A stretch of 35,648 nt of DNA from Chloroflexota bacterium (lineage in GTDB: Bacteria > Chloroflexota > Anaerolineae > Anaerolineales > UBA4823). The translations under genes were made by a program, and so were the position numbers. Positions 27,544 to 35,648 of this stretch are shown in pieces. The notes beneath the pieces are model-generated. The model searched no databases. It worked only from the letters and a program-made list of their open reading frames with translations, and was not told where the DNA came from. Where the stretch lies: NCBI GenBank assembly GCA_030611505.1, contig JAUWPO010000007.1:1-35648 (forward strand), in the 5' to 3' direction. Every line of letters starts with the position of its first letter. Position 1 is the first letter of the stretch.

Positions 27544-28677
27544 ATGAAGAATTCCCGATTAACGTCTCTCGTTCGCAAAGAATTCATCCAAATTATCAGA
27601 GACCCCCGCACCTTAGTCCTGGTCCTGGTCATTCCGATCATGCAGTTGTTTTTACTTGGGTATGCTGCTACGAACGATGTTCGCAATGTGTCGATGGCGG
27701 TTTTCGACCAGGACCGGGGTCCTGCTGCGCGAGAATTGCTGGATTCCTATCGGGCTGCTGATTATTTCCATCTGGCGTTTGATGTAGATTCTGAGAAAGA
27801 GCTGGGCAACCTGATAGACAGTGGTGAGGCGCGGGTTGGGCTTGTGATCCCCCCTGATTACACCAATCAATTGAAGGGCGGCGGTTCTGCGGAGGTGTTG
27901 TTCATCCTGGATGGCAGCGACCCGACCGTGGCCTCAACGGCTCTCTCGGCGGCACAGTTGATTGGGCAGGAACACGCCACCAAGGTCCTTGAAGAGCGCC
28001 TGGTTCGAAGCGCCAAATCCGGGGCATTATCACCACCGGTGGAGGTTAGATCCCAGGTCTGGTACAACCCGGATATGATCAGCTCATATTACATGATACC
28101 GGGTGTGATTGCGATGATTTTGTTCACATTGACTTCCATCCTGACTGCCACGTCGATTGTGCGAGAACGAGAGCGCGGCACAATTGAACAGCTGATTGTC
28201 ACTCCTATCCGATCCTGGGAGCTGATTCTTGGCAAGATAATACCGTATGTATTGTTAGCATTTTTGAATATGTTGGAGGTCCTGGCGATAGGGCACTTCT
28301 GGTTTGGTGTACCGGTGCGCGGCAATATATTTTTGATCCTGGTTTTGTCGGGATTGTTTTTACTCACCAGCCTGGGGATTGGATTGTTAGCATCTACCAT
28401 GGCCAGTACACAGCAGGAAGCCATGCTGGTTGTTTGGATGTTGTTGCTGCCGTCCCTTTTCTTGTCTGGTTTCTTCTTCCCTCTGGAGGCAATGCCCGAG
28501 GTGCTGCAGTGGATATCCTACCTGATCCCTTTGCGTTACTACCTGATTATCATTCGATCGTTGATGCTCAAGGACGTCGGTGCATATGCGCTGCGAACGG
28601 AAATCATCGCCCTGACGATATTCGGGGTAGCATTAATGACGGCAGCTTCTTTACGCTTCCGCAAGCGCCTGGATTAG
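27544..28677 (+). CDS. ABC-2 type transporter permease (YhhJ/YbhS/R-like)
   Basis: RKEFIQIIRDPRTLVLVLVIPIMQLFLLGYA, large extracytoplasmic region, RERERGTIEQLIVTPIRSWELILGKIIPY. Confidence 0.92.
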   Translation: MKNSRLTSLVRKEFIQIIRDPRTLVLVLVIPIMQLFLLGYAATNDVRNVSMAVFDQDRGPAARELLDSYRAADYFHLAFDVDSEKELGNLIDSGEARVGLVIPPDYTNQLKGGGSAEVLFILDGSDPTVASTALSAAQLIGQEHATKVLEERLVRSAKSGALSPPVEVRSQVWYNPDMISSYYMIPGVIAMILFTLTSILTATSIVRERERGTIEQLIVTPIRSWELILGKIIPYVLLAFLNMLEVLAIGHFWFGVPVRGNIFLILVLSGLFLLTSLGIGLLASTMASTQQEAMLVVWMLLLPSLFLSGFFFPLEAMPEVLQWISYLIPLRYYLIIIRSLMLKDVGAYALRTEIIALTIFGVALMTAASLRFRKRLD

Positions 28678-28741
28678 CATGATGCACATAAAGAGATGTC
28701 GGATTTCATACACTACTATCCTCTAAATATTGGAGGTTCTT

Positions 28742-30103
28742 ATGCACGACCGTAAACGTATTATCATCCCCCTGGTATTGGTCCTGGCTTTAATCATCTT
28801 TGGTGCCTGGTATTTCCTGATCAGACGGAATAATTCCACAAATGGACTTCTGGAGGCTTCTGGCACAGTAGAGGTGGTCGAGGTTCTGGTCGCCCCAGAA
28901 CAGGCTGGTCGTGTATCAGTGGTGATGGTGGATAAAGGTGAGTCTGTAGAATCTGGGGACTTGCTTTTGCGGCTGGATGATGTCCTGCTGCAGTCACAGC
29001 ACCAGCGGGCAATGACCGCCCTGGAGACGGTGCGCGCCAACCTTTCCACTGCCCAAGCCGGGCTTGAAATGGCAAAAGCTATGCTTCGATCGGCGGAGAC
29101 CAACGTCGAGGCAGCAAACGCCGGCGCCAAGGTCGAACTGCTGTCTGCGCAGGAAGCGCTCGATGACCTCTACGATAGTGCGGCGGTTGCGAAAAGCGAG
29201 GCCCTGCGTGAAGTTGCAGCCACCAACAGGGCTGTGCGTGAAGCTCAATACCAGTCGGATAATTTTAACGTACCAACCAACCAGCAGGAATTCACTGCTA
29301 TGGGTGCGATAGTGGTGATGAAGGAGCGCCTCGACCAGGCTCGAGATGAATTCGAACCATATAAATACAGATCCAGCAGCGACCCAACCCGCGAAAAGCT
29401 GAGAGACACTCTAGATGAAGCCCAGAGCGATTACGATTCTGCAGTTCGCAGATTAGAATATGAGACCGAATTGGAAAAGGCGCAAGCTATGCAGGACAAA
29501 GCATTGCACGACCTGGCAGCTCTGCAGGATGGACCAGACCCGGATGATGTGGCTGTCCTGGAAGCTCAGATTGAAGCCATTAAGGTCATTCCCAAGCAAG
29601 CACAAGACGCCGAAGGCCAAGCCAGGGTTGGAGTAACCCAGGCGCAGTCCAGGCTGGAGCAGTCCGAATCTGCAGTTGCGCAGGCAGTGGCAGAGCTGGA
29701 TCTGACCGAAGTGCAATTGGACAAACTGAATGTATCTGCCCCAATTTCAGGAGTGGTTATCAGCCGCAAGGTCGAGCCGGGCGAGGTGGTTCAACCCGGA
29801 GCGCCCGTCATGACCATCGGTCAGCTCGAGAAAGTGACCATCACCGTGTATGTACCTGAGGACCGCTACGGGCAGATAATAATTGGTGAAAAAGCACAAG
29901 TTACTGTCGATTCCTTCCCGGGAGAGATCTTCACCGCGACCGTGGTGTACATCGCAGACCGGGCAGAGTTTACACCGCGCAATGTTCAGACTTCCGAAGG
30001 TCGCCGCTCAACGGTCTTCGCCGTGGAATTATCATTACGTAATGATGCTGGCAAGTTGAAACCTGGCATGCCGGCTGATGTACAGTTTGGAGTGTGGGAA
30101 TGA
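28742..30103 (+). CDS. HlyD-family membrane fusion/periplasmic adaptor protein
   Basis: N-terminal TM, ASGTVEVVEVLVAPEQAGRVSVVMVDKGESVESGDLLLRLDD, coiled coils, VSAPISGVVISRKVEPGEVVQPGAPVMTIG. Confidence 0.92.
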   Translation: MHDRKRIIIPLVLVLALIIFGAWYFLIRRNNSTNGLLEASGTVEVVEVLVAPEQAGRVSVVMVDKGESVESGDLLLRLDDVLLQSQHQRAMTALETVRANLSTAQAGLEMAKAMLRSAETNVEAANAGAKVELLSAQEALDDLYDSAAVAKSEALREVAATNRAVREAQYQSDNFNVPTNQQEFTAMGAIVVMKERLDQARDEFEPYKYRSSSDPTREKLRDTLDEAQSDYDSAVRRLEYETELEKAQAMQDKALHDLAALQDGPDPDDVAVLEAQIEAIKVIPKQAQDAEGQARVGVTQAQSRLEQSESAVAQAVAELDLTEVQLDKLNVSAPISGVVISRKVEPGEVVQPGAPVMTIGQLEKVTITVYVPEDRYGQIIIGEKAQVTVDSFPGEIFTATVVYIADRAEFTPRNVQTSEGRRSTVFAVELSLRNDAGKLKPGMPADVQFGVWE

Positions 30104-31056
30104 GTGTCCTGATCGAGGCGAATGACTTATTCAGGTCATTTGGTGAGCTGCACGCTGTGGACGGAATCGACCTGCAAGTCTCTTCTGGAGAGATCTATGG
30201 GCTCGTCGGTCCGGACGGAGCCGGGAAGACCACGACCATGCGTCTGCTGTGTGGGGCATACAGGCCAGATTTGGATGGAGATGGAACTCCAGCGCGTATT
30301 CAAATCGGGGGTTATGATGTTTTACAGCAAACTGAGCAGGCGCGTGCCCAGATCGGTTACCTGCCGCAGCGTTTTTCGTTATACGAGGAGCTGACCGTAT
30401 TAGAGAACATACGGTTTTTTGCTGAAGTGCGTGGATTATCGCCGGCCGAGTGGCTACCACGATGCATGGAAATCCTTGAGTTTGTCGATTTAGAAAAATT
30501 CGTCGACCGGAGGGTGGGACATCTTTCGGGCGGCATGAGGCAGAAATTGGGCCTTGCGGTGGCGCTGGTGCACAGACCGGGCGTGCTGCTGCTGGATGAA
30601 CCAACCGCCGGAGTCGATCCTGTCACGCGCCAGGATTTCTGGCAGCTGATCATCCGTTTGGTGGCTAAAAATGGGGATCAGGACCAGGAAACAGCAGTCC
30701 TGGTCAGCACCCCATACATGGACGAAGCTGCGCGCTGTACACGGGTTGGGTTCATGGTCGGGGGTCGCTTGGTGGAAGAGGGCACGCCTGCGGAACTGCG
30801 GGCAACCCTGAAAGGGCGCATACTGGAGTTAAGCGGTGCATCTCTTCCATCTCTGAGAAGAATTGTTAAAGAAGACCGGGACGTGGAAGACGTGCAAATG
30901 TTCGGTGATCGCCTGCATATCCGGGTGAGAGAGGGAAAATCGCAGCAAGTGATATCCCGTCTGGAGGATCGGATACCTTGCGAGGGAGGCAAGATTGATC
31001 GTTTATGGCAAACACCGCCGCTGCTAGAAGATGTTTTTATGGGTTTATTGAATTAA
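30100..31056 (+). CDS. ABC transporter ATP-binding protein
   Basis: GPDGAGKTTTMR Walker A, LSGGMRQKLGLA signature, VLLLDEPTAGVDP Walker B; ATGA overlap with the HlyD stop. Confidence 0.93.
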   Translation: MSVLIEANDLFRSFGELHAVDGIDLQVSSGEIYGLVGPDGAGKTTTMRLLCGAYRPDLDGDGTPARIQIGGYDVLQQTEQARAQIGYLPQRFSLYEELTVLENIRFFAEVRGLSPAEWLPRCMEILEFVDLEKFVDRRVGHLSGGMRQKLGLAVALVHRPGVLLLDEPTAGVDPVTRQDFWQLIIRLVAKNGDQDQETAVLVSTPYMDEAARCTRVGFMVGGRLVEEGTPAELRATLKGRILELSGASLPSLRRIVKEDRDVEDVQMFGDRLHIRVREGKSQQVISRLEDRIPCEGGKIDRLWQTPPLLEDVFMGLLN

Positions 31057-31073
31057 ATTGAGCGTTCAACGTT

Positions 31074-32021
31074 ATGTATGACTGTGTTATTCGGGCAAAG
31101 GGTCTTACTCGCTACTTCGGCGATTTCCTGGCGGTGGATCATGTATCTTTCACTGTTAAGCAGGGTGAAGTGGTCGGTTACCTGGGACCAAACGGTTCGG
31201 GCAAAACGACCACGATCCGTATGCTGTTGGGGCTCCTGATTCCCACAGAAGGGTCTGCCGAGGTACTTGGGTATGATGTGGTGCGGCAGTCTGAGCAAGT
31301 GCGCGCCAACAGCGGATATATGTCCCAAAAATTCTCTCTTTACAACGACCTGACCGTTGGAGAAAACCTGGCTTTTTACGCAGGTGTGTACGGGATTCGT
31401 GAACATAACCGCATCGAGGAAGTATTGGACCTGGTCGGATTGAGAGGTCATGAGGGGCATATGGTGAGTCAGCTTTCGACAGGATGGCGCCAGCGCTTGG
31501 CACTAGCGACGGCGATCGTCCATCGCCCGAAATTGCTGTTCCTTGATGAGCCGACCAGCGGGGTGGACCCGGCTGCCCGGCGCGCTTTTTGGGACTTGAT
31601 TTACGAGCTGGTCGACCAGGGTGTAACCGCTTTGGTGACCACGCACTATATGGATGAGGCTGAATATTGTGGTCGGGTGGGGATAATGCGTGATGGGCGC
31701 CTGCTGGCGATAGAAACGCCCTCGACGTTGAAGCAAAACACTTTACCCGGCTTAGCGTGGGATGTATTTGTGGGAGGTGATAACGGACGAGACAAACAGG
31801 ACGGCGCGCTGCTGTTGGAGGCTTTAAACGCGCTCAATGGATGTCCTTGCGTCCTGCGAGCTGGATTGGTGAGCGACCACCTGCGGGCAATAGCACCTGC
31901 TGATGTAACGAAGGAGGACTTGCAAGAGCGTTTGTGTGAGGCTGGTTTCTGTGACGTACATCTGGAGCAAGTTGAGCCGACATTGGAGGACGTCTTTCTG
32001 GCCTTGGCAGCCCGGGATTAA
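31074..32021 (+). CDS. ABC transporter ATP-binding protein
   Basis: GPNGSGKTTTIRMLLGLL, LSTGWRQRLALATAIVHRPKLLFLDEPTSGVDP. Confidence 0.93.
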   Translation: MYDCVIRAKGLTRYFGDFLAVDHVSFTVKQGEVVGYLGPNGSGKTTTIRMLLGLLIPTEGSAEVLGYDVVRQSEQVRANSGYMSQKFSLYNDLTVGENLAFYAGVYGIREHNRIEEVLDLVGLRGHEGHMVSQLSTGWRQRLALATAIVHRPKLLFLDEPTSGVDPAARRAFWDLIYELVDQGVTALVTTHYMDEAEYCGRVGIMRDGRLLAIETPSTLKQNTLPGLAWDVFVGGDNGRDKQDGALLLEALNALNGCPCVLRAGLVSDHLRAIAPADVTKEDLQERLCEAGFCDVHLEQVEPTLEDVFLALAARD

Positions 32022-32041
32022 TATGACGTATAATTTCATTC

Positions 32042-33061
32042 GTGGATAATACTTCTCCCCGTTTCCTTTTCGCTGGTAAGCTGACGCGTGATTATTTGAT
32101 CTTTCCGTCCGGCGAGGCGCTTATCGATGTGCCGGGCGGTAGTGTGCTGTACGCGGCGGTGGGTTTGACCGTATGGGAACCAGAACCGCCGCCGGGGATC
32201 ATTGCGCGCGTAGGTGAAGATTATCCTCAAAAGTGGCTGGATGAGTACATGCGCCGTGGACTGGATATGCGCGGGGTGCAGATCTCACCGCATGCGGTCG
32301 ACGTGCGCTCGTTTAAAGCCTTTACAGACCGCACGTCAATTTCGCAAGATGAACCAGTGACCCATTTCGCTCGTTTGGGTTTACCCTTTCCGAAGGCACT
32401 CCTGGGGTACCGAGAAGCGCCCGATGTTGTGGACAGCCGCACGAGTCTGCAGACGACTTCCTTGCGGCGGGAGGATATCCCCCCAGAATACGAAGACGCC
32501 AGTGCGATTCACGTTTGTCCATTGGATTACCTCACTCACAGCCTGTTCCCAGCCATGCTCCGGCAGGCTGAATTCACCACGGTGACTTTGGATCCCTCCC
32601 CGGGGTATATGAATCCCACGTTCTGGAATGATGTACCGGCTCTGTTGACCGGTCTTACCGCTTTTCTACCCGCCGAGGAGGAGATCAACTCGCTCTTCAA
32701 GGGGCGCAGCGATGACTTGTGGGAAATGGCTGAAGGTTTGGCGGCTTACGGTTGTGAAATTGTGGTCATCAAATGCGGTGAGCGTGGACAGCTGCTATAT
32801 GATTCTGCCGGGCATACACGCTGGGAGGTGCCTTCCTATCCGGCGCGTCTGGCAAATCCACTCGGCGCTGGGGATGCCTTTTGTGGCGGTTTCATGGCCG
32901 GCTACCGACGGACGTACGACCCGCTGGAGGCGACCTTGTACGGCAATATTTCCTCTTCCCTGGTAGTTGAGGGTAATCTTCCGGAATATGCCCTGGATGT
33001 GCTGTCGGGTCTGCCGCGGGCACGCCTGGATTCCCTGAGAGAATCGGTTCGGAAAGTGTAA
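32042..33061 (+). CDS. PfkB/ribokinase-family carbohydrate or nucleoside kinase
   Basis: GGSVLYAAVGLTVWE near the N-terminus; NPLGAGDAFCGGFMAGY catalytic PfkB signature. GTG start. Confidence 0.82.
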   Translation: MDNTSPRFLFAGKLTRDYLIFPSGEALIDVPGGSVLYAAVGLTVWEPEPPPGIIARVGEDYPQKWLDEYMRRGLDMRGVQISPHAVDVRSFKAFTDRTSISQDEPVTHFARLGLPFPKALLGYREAPDVVDSRTSLQTTSLRREDIPPEYEDASAIHVCPLDYLTHSLFPAMLRQAEFTTVTLDPSPGYMNPTFWNDVPALLTGLTAFLPAEEEINSLFKGRSDDLWEMAEGLAAYGCEIVVIKCGERGQLLYDSAGHTRWEVPSYPARLANPLGAGDAFCGGFMAGYRRTYDPLEATLYGNISSSLVVEGNLPEYALDVLSGLPRARLDSLRESVRKV

Positions 33062-33063
33062 TT

Positions 33064-34200
33064 ATGGATGATCGCCTGATTGATCGTGTACTCAATTTGG
33101 CTGTGGACATTCAGCAGATATCTGCCCCTCCACTGGATGAGGGCTTGCGGGGAGAATTTGTTCGGGATAGATTTATAGCTGAGGGGCTGAGTGGTGTAAC
33201 GACTGACAAAATTGGGAACGTCTATGCAAGGGTTCCCGGCGCGGGAGCATCTCTTCCTCTGGTGGTTACGGCACACCTGGACACAGTTTTCCCGGTTGGA
33301 ACGGATTTGAAGGTCCGGCGCAAGGGGGATAAGATATTCGGTCCGGGTATTGGGGATAACTCGCTCGGTGTGGCTGGATTATTCGGTCTGCTGTGGGTGT
33401 TAACCGCCGGGCAAGAGTTTGAGGGTGGAGTTGACATCCGGCTGCACACCGGGCTGCCTGGGGATTTGTGGCTGGTGGCGAATGTGGGGGAGGAAGGGCT
33501 GGGCGACTTGCGCGGGATGCGGGCTGTAGTGGATCGTTTTGGTGACAATGTTCTTGCGTACGTTGTACTGGAGGGCATGGCTCTGGGGCAGATCTACCAC
33601 CGCGCCCTGGGTGTACAGCGCTACCGTATCAGCGTACAGACAATGGGGGGACATTCCTGGGTAGATTTCGGGCAACCGTCGGCGATAAATGAACTGGCGA
33701 CGCTGGTCACCCGTCTGACAGCGCTGCCGCTCCCTGAGCAACCGCGCACTTCGTTAAACGTAGGAGTTATTTTGGGTGGGACAAGCGTTAACACCATCGC
33801 TGCCCAAGCGCAGCTTGAATTGGATCTGCGCTCGGTGGATGGTAAGGCGTTGGATTTGCTGGTTAAACGGGTAGAAGCGTTGGTTGAATCAACCTGCAAG
33901 CCTGGTGTGGAGGTAGCACGGGAGTTGATTGGGCAGCGCCCAGCCGGCAGCATCCCCCAGAATCATCCTCTAGTTCTATTAGCTAAGCGCTGCTTGTTGG
34001 AACAGGGTATCCGGTCGAATTTGGCCATTGGCTCGACGGACGCCAATGTCCCGCTCAGCCGGGGCATTCCGGCTGTCTGCCTGGGTTTGTCCACTGGTTC
34101 CGGAGCGCATACGCTGAATGAATATATCTATACCCAGCCGTTGGTGAAGGGGCTGAGCCAATTAGTGTACCTGGTTAGGGGAATGTATGGGGAGTTGTGA
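33064..34200 (+). CDS. M20-family metallopeptidase
   Basis: LVVTAHLDTVFPVG, GDNSLGVAGLFGLLWVL, WLVANVGEEGLGDLRGM, MGGHSWVDFG; starts 3 bp after the PfkB ORF ends. Confidence 0.87.
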   Translation: MDDRLIDRVLNLAVDIQQISAPPLDEGLRGEFVRDRFIAEGLSGVTTDKIGNVYARVPGAGASLPLVVTAHLDTVFPVGTDLKVRRKGDKIFGPGIGDNSLGVAGLFGLLWVLTAGQEFEGGVDIRLHTGLPGDLWLVANVGEEGLGDLRGMRAVVDRFGDNVLAYVVLEGMALGQIYHRALGVQRYRISVQTMGGHSWVDFGQPSAINELATLVTRLTALPLPEQPRTSLNVGVILGGTSVNTIAAQAQLELDLRSVDGKALDLLVKRVEALVESTCKPGVEVARELIGQRPAGSIPQNHPLVLLAKRCLLEQGIRSNLAIGSTDANVPLSRGIPAVCLGLSTGSGAHTLNEYIYTQPLVKGLSQLVYLVRGMYGEL

Positions 34201-34258
34201 TAATAATCCCCTCAGACCCCCTGCGAGCGCCTCCTTTGACAGTCCACACCTGCTTGAG

Positions 34259-34293
34259 CAGGGTCCGTGACCCTGCCATATAGTGAACTATAT
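34259..34293. terminator. pair of perfect short hairpins between convergent genes (possible bidirectional terminator)
   Basis: CAGGGTC-CGT-GACCCTG (34259-34275) and ATATAGT-GA-ACTATAT (34278-34293). Confidence 0.35.
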
Positions 34294-34294
34294 A

Positions 34295-35167
34295 TTATCC
34301 TCCCAAGTTTTGGATAAGGGACAGGGGGACGAAAAATTTTCCAAACCCAAATAGAGAAAGACTGAGCGAAACGACCAATAAAACGATGGAAAAGGCTATC
34401 AGGGCATAGTCGCGCCATCGGTAGTGCAGTTGGATCAGCCAGGTGCGTGGACCGATTCCGAAAGCGCGCAGATCCATGGCGTCGATGATGTCTTCGCTGC
34501 CGATGATAGCGTGGATAGTGACCGGTACGATCAAAGGCGCCATTTTGCGCACCTGGGCGATCAGCCCACCGCGGATATTTTCAAGCTCGTAGCCGCGGGC
34601 GCGTTGGGCGTCGTAGGTGAGCTGGAAGTCGCGTGCAAAGGTGGGGACGAAGCGCATCGTCAGATCCATGGCGTATGCGAACTTGTCGGGCATTCCCAGA
34701 CCGCGGAAGGTGACCCCGTAAAGGGAGGGGTTCAGCGAATAGGGGATGATAATGGTCATGATAGCGATGCTGAGCACGCGGAAGAGCTGGCTGATGGCGA
34801 AAAAGATGCGTTCCACGGTGATTGTCAATGTCGGCTGCCAACCGATAATTGTGAAGGGAGCCGAGATGGTACGGATCGTGTGTTCTTCGGTATAGACCTC
34901 CATTCCCCCGCGACCGGTCAGAAATGTCAGGAAGGCGAAGAAAGTTACGAACCCGAGGATGAAGATCAAGGCGCGGTACATCTCCCGAAATTGGATGCGG
35001 GACCCATAAAGGCTCAGCAGCGCCAGCGCCAGGAAAAAAGCCAGATAACGTAGATCCCAGAACATGAGCGTGGAGACCAGGAAGCAAACGTAAAATATCA
35101 GCCAGGCTCGGGGATCAAACTTTTGAACTATAGAATTTCTGTCTCGATAACGCCAGGTTACGAGCAT
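34295..35167 (-). CDS. energy-coupling factor (ECF) transporter transmembrane T component (EcfT/CbiQ-like)
   Basis: KFAYAMDLTMRFVPTFARDFQLTYDAQRARGYE with the family Ala-Arg-Gly coupling motif; membrane protein. Confidence 0.87.
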   Translation of the reverse strand: MLVTWRYRDRNSIVQKFDPRAWLIFYVCFLVSTLMFWDLRYLAFFLALALLSLYGSRIQFREMYRALIFILGFVTFFAFLTFLTGRGGMEVYTEEHTIRTISAPFTIIGWQPTLTITVERIFFAISQLFRVLSIAIMTIIIPYSLNPSLYGVTFRGLGMPDKFAYAMDLTMRFVPTFARDFQLTYDAQRARGYELENIRGGLIAQVRKMAPLIVPVTIHAIIGSEDIIDAMDLRAFGIGPRTWLIQLHYRWRDYALIAFSIVLLVVSLSLSLFGFGKFFVPLSLIQNLGG

Positions 35168-35190
35168 GGTATTTTCCGAATTACGAAAAA

Positions 35191-35265
35191 GGGGATAGGG
35201 GATAAGGGGGAAGGGGACTCGTTTTTTCCCCTTCCCTATAACCCTTGTTCTCTAACCCTTATCCC
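35191..35265. repeat. G-quadruplex-prone purine/pyrimidine spacer with inverted repeat
   Basis: Plus strand GGGGATAGGGGATAAGGGGGAAGGGG; minus strand GGGATAAGGGTTAGAGAACAAGGGTTATAGGGAAGGGG; GGGAAGGGG/CCCCTTCCC inverted repeat. Confidence 0.6.
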
Positions 35266-35272
35266 TTGTTAT

Positions 35273-35648
35273 TTATCTTCCCGATTGGCGCTGGACGGCT
35301 GCATAGGCGCCGACCAGGAGTGGCACCAGGATGGCAGCGAAGATCAGGTTTGGTCCTGCCGCAGGGATATACTCACCCACGATGGCGACCGGGAACGAGA
35401 ACCCGTTGATCCAAATATCGGATATGGCCGCAAAACCGATGCCCAGCAGGTTGCCGAGCATAGCCCAGGTTACCGCCGCAGCAATGTTGATATTGCCTCT
35501 GAACAACAGGTACACGATCAGCACGACCAGGAAGCCAATCACCAGTGTAACACCGGCAATCAGGCTGATCTGCTGGTCACCGAAGATACCCGCTGGGACG
35601 TCAAAGAAAAGCATATTGGGGATCCCGCGGTTCAAGAAGAAGACCAGT
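35273..35648 (-). CDS. ECF transporter substrate-binding (S) component-like membrane protein, N-terminus beyond window edge
   Basis: Hydrophobic ORF in the same orientation as and upstream of EcfT; the frame stays open to the right edge (LVFFLNRGIPNMLFFDVPAGIFGDQQ...). Confidence 0.6.
   Translation of the reverse strand, partial: LVFFLNRGIPNMLFFDVPAGIFGDQQISLIAGVTLVIGFLVVLIVYLLFRGNINIAAAVTWAMLGNLLGIGFAAISDIWINGFSFPVAIVGEYIPAAGPNLIFAAILVPLLVGAYAAVQRQSGR

Noticed and set aside
30131-30604. 157-aa minus-strand ORF
   Set aside because: Antisense shadow of the ABC ATPase with its Walker and signature motifs on the plus strand.
34259-34293. Tandem hairpins as a novel mobile-element end
   Set aside because: Short perfect palindromes between convergent genes are more simply explained as bidirectional termination; no flanking duplication or transposase seen.
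34424-35053. 209-aa plus-strand ORF
   Set aside because: Entirely antisense to the well-supported EcfT gene; Asp/Glu/Gln/His-rich composition is typical of the reverse strand of a hydrophobic gene.

Overview
The window reads like a chromosomal segment from an environmental bacterium, possibly Chloroflexota/Anaerolineae-like (inference from gene style only). (1) Left edge: the end of an integrated mobile element. A large serine recombinase abuts and overlaps a comM (YifB/Mg-chelatase-like) gene that is cut just before its P-loop. A strong sigma70-type promoter and a ~150-nt structured leader precede the recombinase; the leader ends in a perfect intrinsic terminator, and a loop in it can pair with the terminator arm. 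(2) Next come a Lon-like AAA+ protease, a second ~55-bp degenerate relic of the comM 5' end, an M29-like aminopeptidase and two small membrane/secreted proteins. (3) From 7.5 to 25 kb lies a large envelope-glycan locus: two GT4, three GT2-type and two GT39/ArnT-like glycosyltransferases, two UDP-galactopyranose-mutase/protoporphyrinogen-oxidase-like flavoproteins, a deacetylase, a flippase, an ICMT-like membrane methyltransferase and a radical SAM/SPASM protein. One flavoprotein carries a C-terminal membrane module that is duplicated as a free-standing gene next to it. (4) Then an hpt-like phosphoribosyltransferase, small membrane proteins, and a TetR-regulated ABC-2 export cluster (permease, HlyD, two separate ATPases) with a clear promoter and palindromic operator. 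(5) The right end holds a PfkB-type kinase, an M20 peptidase, and ECF transporter T and S components separated by a G-quadruplex-prone spacer. No tRNA, rRNA or CRISPR array was recognised. All assignments come from reading the sequence, with no database searches.
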